Shown here: positions 13,456 through 17,627 of the stretch, piece by piece
Numbering within the stretch: the first letter of the stretch is position 1
How the letters are laid out: each line of letters opens with the position of its first letter
NCBI GenBank assembly: GCA_900549455.1
Contig: UROM01000027.1
Span: forward strand, 1 to 17,627
Reading direction: 5' to 3'
Source: an uncultured Collinsella sp.
GTDB lineage: Bacteria > Actinomycetota > Coriobacteriia > Coriobacteriales > Coriobacteriaceae
DNA length: 17,627 nucleotides
Notes under the pieces: model-generated
What the model saw: only the letters and a program-made list of their open reading frames with translations
Told to the model about the DNA's origin: nothing
Databases searched by the model: none
Translations under genes and position numbers: made by a program

Positions 13456-14508
13456 ATGACTGTCGAGAAGAAGGATATCGATTGGGGTAGCCTCGGCTTT
13501 GGCTACATGAAGACCGATTACAGCTACGAGGCCCATTGGAAGGATGGCGAGTGGGACGAGGGCGGCCTGACCACCGACCACACCCTGCATGTCTCCGAGT
13601 GCGGCGGCATCTTCCATTACTGCCAGGAGGTCTTTGAGGGCCTGAAAGCCTACACCGCCGAGGACGGCAGCATCGTCTGCTTCCGTCCCGATATGAACGC
13701 CGAGCGTATGTACAACTCTGCCCAGCGCCTCGAGATGCCCCCGTTCCCCAAGGACAAGTTTGTTGAGGCCGTCAAGCAGGTTGTTTCTGCCAATGCCGCC
13801 TGGGTTCCGCCCTTCGGCTCCGGCGCGACACTGTACGTGCGCCCGTTTATGATCGGCTCCGGTGACGTGATTGGCGTGGCTCCCGCTCCTGAGTACACGT
13901 TCCGCATTCTCGTGACTCCGGTCGGTCCGTACTTTAAGGGCGGCCTTAAGCCCGTTAAGCTGCGCGTTTCCGAGTACGACCGCGCGGCCCCGCATGGCAC
14001 CGGCAACATCAAGGCCGGCCTCAACTATGCCATGTCCCTCAAACCCACGATGGAGGCTCACCGCGAGGGTTATGCCGAGAACCTGTATCTCGACTCCGAG
14101 TCCCGCACCTATGTCGAGGAGACCGGCGGCGCGAACGTTCTGTTCGTGAAGGAGGACGGCACCCTCGTCGTTCCTCAGTCGCACACCGACTCCATCCTGC
14201 CCTCCATCACCCGTCGCTCGCTCGTTCAGGTTGCCGAGGATCTGGGCATGACCGTCGATCAGCGTCCCGTCGAGTGGGCCGAGGTCAAGGCCGGCACCTT
14301 TGTGGAGTGCGGCCTGTGCGGTACCGCTGCCGTCATCTCCCCGGTCGGCGAGATTGACAACAAGGTCTACGGCGCCGACGAGACCGTGACCTTCCCGGCT
14401 GGCTACACCGAGATCGGCCCCGTGATGAAGAAGCTTCGCGAGACCCTGACTGGTATCCAGTCCGGTGCTGTCGAGGATAAGCACAACTGGGTTTACACCG
14501 TCGCGTAA
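13456..14508 (+). CDS. ilvE: Branched-chain amino acid aminotransferase (class IV)
   Basis: A 350-residue PLP enzyme that transfers amino groups between glutamate and the branched-chain keto acids, the last step of Val, Leu and Ile synthesis and the first of their breakdown. Its length and sequence match the larger type II BCAT group. Lys186 in GTGNIKAGLNYA is the Schiff-base lysine. RTYVEETGGANVLFV (217-231) carries the Glu that contacts the PLP nitrogen, and CGT (288-290) lies in the phosphate-binding loop. The ATG at 13456 has AAGGAG (13444-13449) 6 nt upstream; the frame remains open to 13306 but that extension is Arg-rich and unlike the family. Codon choice is strongly biased to C-ending codons, suggesting high expression. 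A single gene with its own terminator. Confidence 0.94.
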   Translation: MTVEKKDIDWGSLGFGYMKTDYSYEAHWKDGEWDEGGLTTDHTLHVSECGGIFHYCQEVFEGLKAYTAEDGSIVCFRPDMNAERMYNSAQRLEMPPFPKDKFVEAVKQVVSANAAWVPPFGSGATLYVRPFMIGSGDVIGVAPAPEYTFRILVTPVGPYFKGGLKPVKLRVSEYDRAAPHGTGNIKAGLNYAMSLKPTMEAHREGYAENLYLDSESRTYVEETGGANVLFVKEDGTLVVPQSHTDSILPSITRRSLVQVAEDLGMTVDQRPVEWAEVKAGTFVECGLCGTAAVISPVGEIDNKVYGADETVTFPAGYTEIGPVMKKLRETLTGIQSGAVEDKHNWVYTVA

Positions 14509-14564
14509 TTTGTCTTACCTGTCCGGGCGGAGAGCAAGTTCCCTCCCGGCGCGTCCTCGGACAT

Positions 14565-14609
14565 GCAAGAAGCCCTCGCTGCGCACTTCGTGCGGCGAGG
14601 GCTTCTTGC
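14565..14609 (+). terminator. Terminator of the aminotransferase gene
   Basis: A perfect 15-bp stem, GCAAGAAGCCCTCGC (14565-14579) with GCGAGGGCTTCTTGC (14595-14609), topped by an inner CGCAC/GTGCG hairpin. The GC core followed by TTCTT acts as terminator on the plus strand, and AAGAA on the other side makes it potentially bidirectional. Confidence 0.85.
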
Positions 14610-14720
14610 GCCCTGCGGAGTGCGCCGGAAAGGCAGGTTGCCCTCGGGCCTGCGTTACCTCGGTGCTGCCGTTACGGGCAATATAGATCTGAAGTAAAGA
14701 TGGTGCGCGGCCTATTGGCC

Positions 14721-14750
14721 GCGCGTTGTGCGTGGGCGCGTTGTGCGTGG
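14721..14750. repeat. Perfect 15-bp tandem duplication
   Basis: The unit GCGCGTTGTGCGTGG occurs twice head to tail at 14721-14735 and 14736-14750. The first unit overlaps the right arm of the hairpin at 14705-14724. It looks like a recent slippage or unequal duplication and might vary between strains. Confidence 0.9.
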
Positions 14751-14751
14751 A

Positions 14752-14785
14752 TAAGAAAAGGGCCCAAGGTTTGTGCCTTGGACCC
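14752..14785 (-). terminator. Intrinsic terminator of lemA
   Basis: On the minus strand GGGTCCAAGG (complement of 14776-14785) pairs with CCTTGGGCCC (complement of 14760-14769), allowing one G-U, with a 6-nt loop followed by TTTTCTT. It sits about 40 nt after the lemA stop. Confidence 0.88.
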
Positions 14786-14825
14786 CAAAGGGTTGATGAG
14801 CTGGCTTAAGACTCGGCCGTGATTG

Positions 14826-15377
14826 TTAGAACTTGACGGTCGGTGCCTGGCGGGCGGCCTCGGCGGCCTCGAAGCCCTGGCGCTCCTTAAACTGGAAGAT
14901 GCCGGCAAAGATAACGGCCGGGAACGTCTGGATGGCGTTGTTGTAGCTGAGCACGCAATCGTTGTAGCTCTGGCGCGCGTAGCTCACCTTGTTCTCGGTG
15001 TCCTCGAGCGTGGACTGGAGCTGCGTAAAGTTGGTATTCGCCTTAAGGTCGGGGTAGGCCTCGGCGACGGCAAAGAGCTGGCGTAGCGCACCGGTCAGCA
15101 CGTTGTCCGCTTCCATCTTGGCCTCGGGGGTGGTGGCACTCACGGCGGCGTTGCGCGCGTTGACTACGGCGGCGAGCGTGTCCTGCTCGTGCTTGGCGTA
15201 GCCCTTGACGGTCTCGACCAGGTTAGGGATCAGGTCGTTGCGGCGCTGCAGCTGCGTGTCGATGTTCTGCCAGGCATTATCGATGCGATTGCGCTTGGTG
15301 ACCATGTTGTTGTAGATGCCGGCGATGGCGCTGGCGATCACAACGACAACAACGATACCGATGATGACGGGAAGCAT
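14826..15377 (-). CDS. LemA family protein
   Basis: A 183-residue LemA-family protein (PF04011). Its biochemical role is not established; members are single-pass membrane proteins whose helical bundle probably lies outside. One N-terminal membrane helix (about 4-22) is followed by the family core: NRIDNAWQNIDTQLQRRNDLIPNLVETVKGYA is split here as RIDNAWQNIDTQLQRRNDL (31-49) and IPNLVETVKGYAKHE (50-64), then AYPDLKANTNFTQLQSTLEDTEN (about 107-129) with the typical YPDLKAN, and the C-terminal VIFAGIFQFKER with the conserved Phe residues. The ATG has GGAGAC (complement of 15381-15386) 3 nt upstream. It is not followed by the TPM_phosphatase-type gene that often accompanies lemA, and is divergent from the TetR gene. 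Confidence 0.93.
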   Translation of the reverse strand: MLPVIIGIVVVVVIASAIAGIYNNMVTKRNRIDNAWQNIDTQLQRRNDLIPNLVETVKGYAKHEQDTLAAVVNARNAAVSATTPEAKMEADNVLTGALRQLFAVAEAYPDLKANTNFTQLQSTLEDTENKVSYARQSYNDCVLSYNNAIQTFPAVIFAGIFQFKERQGFEAAEAARQAPTVKF

Positions 15378-15438
15378 GATGTCTCCGTTTCGAATGACAG
15401 CGGCGTTTTGCGCCGGCTGCCGTTGGTGTAACGCTACT

Positions 15439-15444
15439 AGTATA
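15439..15444 (-). promoter_or_regulatory. Candidate -10 box of lemA
   Basis: TATACT on the minus strand lies about 62 nt before the lemA start. The matching -35 (TTCGGT, 18 nt further upstream) is poor, so the promoter call is tentative. Confidence 0.35.
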
Positions 15445-15530
15445 CCCGCAACCTTTGGCGATACCGAACTTTCCGGTAAGCGTTATGTTTCCGCCAAGGA
15501 GGGGGGGCGCCAACATGGAACGGGTGGTAC

Positions 15531-15573
15531 AGGTGTAAGATATGCGACAAATTAAGGAATGCTGTCTACACCT
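15531..15573. promoter_or_regulatory. Inverted repeat upstream of the TetR-type gene
   Basis: AGGTGTA (15531-15537) and TACACCT (15567-15573) are perfect inverted 7-mers with a 29-nt spacer, just before the TetR-type start. They could be two half-sites for the regulator itself, but the wide spacing is more than a single TetR dimer usually spans. Confidence 0.3.
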
Positions 15574-15590
15574 TGAGGATGGCGATATGG

Positions 15591-16175
15591 ATGGACCTTC
15601 GCATCAAGAAAACCTATCGTGCCCTGTTCGATGCTTTTACCGAGCTCTTGGAAGAGCATCGGTTTGAGGATTTGACGGTTGCCATGCTTTGCGACCGGGC
15701 CCTGATTCGCCGCACGACGTTCTATAAGCATTTTCGCGATAAAAACGATTACTTTGCCTTCTATATCGATGAGCTTATGACAGGTCTGCCGCAAAACCGG
15801 ACCGATGCAGCGGACGCGGAGCCGCTTGATGACGTACGGGCGCTTCGCCATGAGGTCTTTGACGATGCCATGAATATGATTCTGGCGCATGAGCAGCTCA
15901 TGGATAACCTTTTGGCCAGCAGCATGTCGGGAATGCTGACCGGCATGATTTGCGACCGCATTGCGCGTTCCATCCGCGAGCGTGTGATGAGCTCGCTTGC
16001 CGAAGACGCCCTGGCGCCCGTTTCGCTCGAGACGACATCGGAGTTTATCGCCGGTGGCATTATTCGATTGTTCACAAATTGGTGGGAATCGGGCCACGAT
16101 CTTGAGCGTCGACCCGAGATGGCCGACGTGGTCGATGCGCTGTTTGAGCGCACCATGACGCCGGTGAATCACTAA
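15591..16175 (+). CDS. TetR/AcrR-family transcriptional regulator
   Basis: A 194-residue regulator. The N-terminal DNA-binding domain is clear: RIKKTYRALFDAFTELLEE (helix 1), FEDLTVAMLCDRALIRRTTFYKHF (about 25-48, helix-turn-helix) and DKNDYFAFYIDEL. The C-terminal ligand/dimerisation domain (about 65-190) is all-helical and not assignable to a ligand class. Start uncertain: ATG 15591 (used) has GAGG (15575-15578) 12 nt upstream, while ATG 15579 and TTG 15573 are in-frame alternatives that add only a few residues. It has no obvious operon partner: lemA is divergent and tRNA-Ser converges with its 3' end 2 nt after the stop. No terminator is visible between them. Confidence 0.85.
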   Translation: MDLRIKKTYRALFDAFTELLEEHRFEDLTVAMLCDRALIRRTTFYKHFRDKNDYFAFYIDELMTGLPQNRTDAADAEPLDDVRALRHEVFDDAMNMILAHEQLMDNLLASSMSGMLTGMICDRIARSIRERVMSSLAEDALAPVSLETTSEFIAGGIIRLFTNWWESGHDLERRPEMADVVDALFERTMTPVNH

Positions 16176-16177
16176 GG

Positions 16178-16267
16178 TGGCGGAGAGAGGGGGATTCGAA
16201 CCCCCGGAACGCTCTCGCGCTCAACGGTTTTCAAGACCGCCGCATTCAACCGCTCTGCCATCTCTCC
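16178..16267 (-). tRNA. tRNA-Ser (UGA)
   Basis: On the minus strand the sequence folds as a class II tRNA. The acceptor stem is GGAGAGA/TCTCTCC with discriminator G and an encoded CCA (complement of 16178-16180). The D-arm follows, then an anticodon stem GCGGT/ACCGT around loop CTTGAAA with anticodon TGA (complement of 16231-16233), a long variable arm near GAGCGCGAGAGCG, and a T-arm with GGTTCGAATCC. The long variable arm and anticodon identify serine. A -10-like TATCAT (complement of 16278-16283) lies 11 nt upstream of the 5' end; its -35 is poor. Confidence 0.96.
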
Positions 16268-16318
16268 GTGAGTCGTAATGATAGCATCGTTTTGGATTTG
16301 CAACAGGGAAGGCGAACG

Positions 16319-17580
16319 ATGACGATCACCGAAATCGATGAGAAGTTCATGAGCGAGGCGCTGGCGGAGGCGCACGCCGCCGCTGCGGTGGGCGAGGTGC
16401 CCATCGGAGCCGTAGTGGTGCGCGCGGGTGAGATCGTCGCGAGGGCGCATAATCGCCGCGAGCTCGACCAGGATCCTTCGGCGCATGCCGAGTTTTCGGC
16501 CCTGTGCGCCGCCGCGCAGTCGCTCGGTCGTTGGCGCCTTTCCGACTGTACGGTCTACGTGACGCTCGAGCCCTGCTGCATGTGCGCGGGGCTTATGGTT
16601 AACGCGCGCGTGGGGCGCTGCGTGTACGGCGCGGCCGATGCCAAGGCGGGTGCACTGGGCTCGCTGTACGACCTCAATGCCGATTCGCGCCTGAACCATC
16701 GGTTTAACGTACGCGCCGGCGTGCTGGCGGATGAGTGTCGTGAGGTGTTGAGCAGCTATTTTAGTGGGCTGCGTGGCACCGATTGTGCTGGCTGCGGTTG
16801 TGGGGCCGATCTTGGGGCACATACCGCTCATGCCGAGGCGCTCGCGTGTGCCGAAGAGGATGCTGGCGCAGCGGTTGACTTTGGCCCCGTGCAGCGCCGG
16901 CCCCGCCGCGTGCTGCTGGCGATTGATTCCTTTAAGGGCAGCGTTTCGAGCGCGCAGGCGGAGAAAGCCGTTGCCGAAGGCGTGCGCCGTGTGTGGCCCG
17001 ATGCCGAGCTGGGCGCTTTGCCGCTGGCAGATGGTGGCGAGGGAACGCTCGACGCCATCGCCGCGCGCGGTGGCGAGCTCTCGACCTGTGAGGCTGCAGG
17101 CCCCTTGGGCGACCGCGTGTCTGCCCGGATGCTGGTGGACGGCGAGCACGAGTCGGCTGTAATTGAGATGGCCGAGGCGGCGGGTATTGGGTATTCGTCC
17201 TGCACGGAGTCGGCGGCGTTGGCGGCCACAACTTATGGCGTGGGCGAACTGATGCTTCGTGCGGTTCGCGCGGGTGCAAAGACGATCTATATTGGTTTGG
17301 GCGGCAGCGCCACCAACGACGGTGGCGCCGGCATGCTGCAGGCGCTGGGCGCGCATCTTGTCGATGAGTGTGGCTGCAATATCGCCCCCGGCCTGGCGGG
17401 CCTTGAACACGTGGCGGGTATCGATTTGGCACCAGCGCTTCGGGTACTGAATGGTGCGCGTGTCGTGGTGCTGTCCGATGTCGAGAATCCGCTCGTGGGG
17501 CGTCGAGGCGCGCTGGCGGTGTTTGGCGGGCAGAAGGGCCTGCCGACGGATGATGCCGAGGCGCTGCGCAGGTACGACAC
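16319..17580 (+). CDS. TadA tRNA adenosine deaminase fused to glycerate kinase, 3'-truncated
   Basis: One uninterrupted frame of 420 residues up to the adapter, carrying two enzymes. Residues 1-150 are TadA, which converts A34 to inosine in tRNA-Arg(ACG): HAE (56-58) supplies zinc ligand His56 and catalytic Glu58, and PCCMC (85-89) supplies zinc ligands Cys86 and Cys89. Residues ~151-196 are a linker with Cys156, Cys159, Cys161, His168, His171 and Cys177. From ~197 a GlxK/GarK-type glycerate kinase (PF02595) begins: AIDSFKGSVSS (201-211), PLADGGEGT (235-243) and GLGGSATNDGGAG (326-338). About 40% of that domain is missing at the contig end. AGGGAAGG (16305-16312) is 6 nt before the ATG. No stop or SD-preceded internal start separates the domains. 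Codons after 17580 come from adapter. Confidence 0.9.
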
Positions 17581-17627
17581 CTGTCTCTTATACACATCTG
17601 ACGCTGCCGACGATCGCATAAGTGTAG
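17581..17627 (-). other. Nextera adapter with i5 index (sequencing artefact)
   Basis: 17581-17599 is the reverse complement of the Tn5 mosaic end, 17600-17613 the Read 1 adapter arm, 17614-17621 an 8-base index (TTATGCGA when read from the adapter, which I recall as Nextera S522) and 17622-17627 the beginning of the P5 side. It is not genome. Any residues translated from here are false. Confidence 0.97.

Larger units (their letters stand above)
14509..14825. other. Gene-free stretch between ilvE and lemA
   Basis: This 317-nt convergent intergenic region holds the ilvE terminator (14565-14609), a perfect 8-bp hairpin GCGCGGCC/GGCCGCGC with a TATT loop (14705-14724), a 15-bp tandem duplication (14721-14750) and the lemA terminator (14752-14785). 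I see no credible gene in 14610-14704 or 14786-14825. Confidence 0.7.

Noticed and set aside
13363..14484. 373-codon minus-strand open frame opposite ilvE
   Set aside because: An antisense shadow made by the strong C-ending codon bias of ilvE. It has no RBS and no recognisable domain.
15501..15507. Run of seven G as a phase-variable tract
   Set aside because: It lies about 85 nt upstream of the TetR-type start, outside any gene, and is too short to argue for phase variation.
16172..17410. Long open frame (412 codons) on the minus strand
   Set aside because: It is antisense to the TadA-GlxK frame and runs through the tRNA-Ser. Its product has no family motifs, and the plus-strand frame has clear catalytic motifs of two enzymes.

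Overview
The window is a high-GC (about 60% by eye) bacterial contig fragment, densely coded on both strands. Gene content and style (sortase with an SPTTG-anchored surface protein, LCP ligase, EpsC-type serine acetyltransferase, MarR-controlled heterodimeric ABC exporter, tight spacing with strong GC-rich terminators) suggest a gut actinobacterium of the Coriobacteriia, most like Collinsella. That assignment is an inference from remembered gene style, not a search. Both ends are Illumina Nextera adapter, not genome: bases 1-27 and 17581-17627 are artefacts. The real insert is 28-17580, and its first and last genes are cut.

Layout. 28-725: 3' two thirds of a YeiH-family membrane transporter. 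726-990: hairpins and a dyad. 991-2208: a regulator with a Fis-type HTH and a decayed NtrC-like AAA+ domain. 2293-2874: an unrecognised single-pass membrane protein. 3041-5777: a cell-envelope block of an SPTTG-anchored surface protein, a terminator, a class B sortase and an LCP-family protein. 5834-5970: strong inverted repeats at a convergent junction. 5959-6486 (-): nitroreductase. 6781-7071: a small unrecognised protein with a perfect RBS and its own terminator. 7177-11482: MarR regulator plus two ABC half-transporters in one operon, behind a promoter with two copies of a palindromic operator. 11591-12295 (-): cysE. 12519-13166: DedA membrane protein. 13456-14508: branched-chain aminotransferase. 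14826-15377 (-): LemA. 15591-16175: TetR-type regulator. 16178-16267 (-): tRNA-Ser(UGA). 16319-17580: TadA tRNA deaminase fused in frame to glycerate kinase, cut by the contig end.

How the genes work together. The clearest unit is marR-ABC-ABC. The two ABC proteins carry complementary degenerate motifs, as expected of a heterodimeric exporter with one non-catalytic ATP site, and the MarR protein probably represses the operon from its own promoter. The second unit is the envelope block: a class B sortase lies directly after a protein whose SPTTG signal fits known clostridial class B specificity, and the LCP protein follows 2 nt after the sortase.

Most unusual item. The 3' end encodes a TadA-GlxK fusion joined by a Cys/His-rich linker. 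I know of no described role for this fusion. No CRISPR array, prophage, insertion sequence or obvious defence system is visible. Most of the window is ordinary chromosomal core and accessory sequence.
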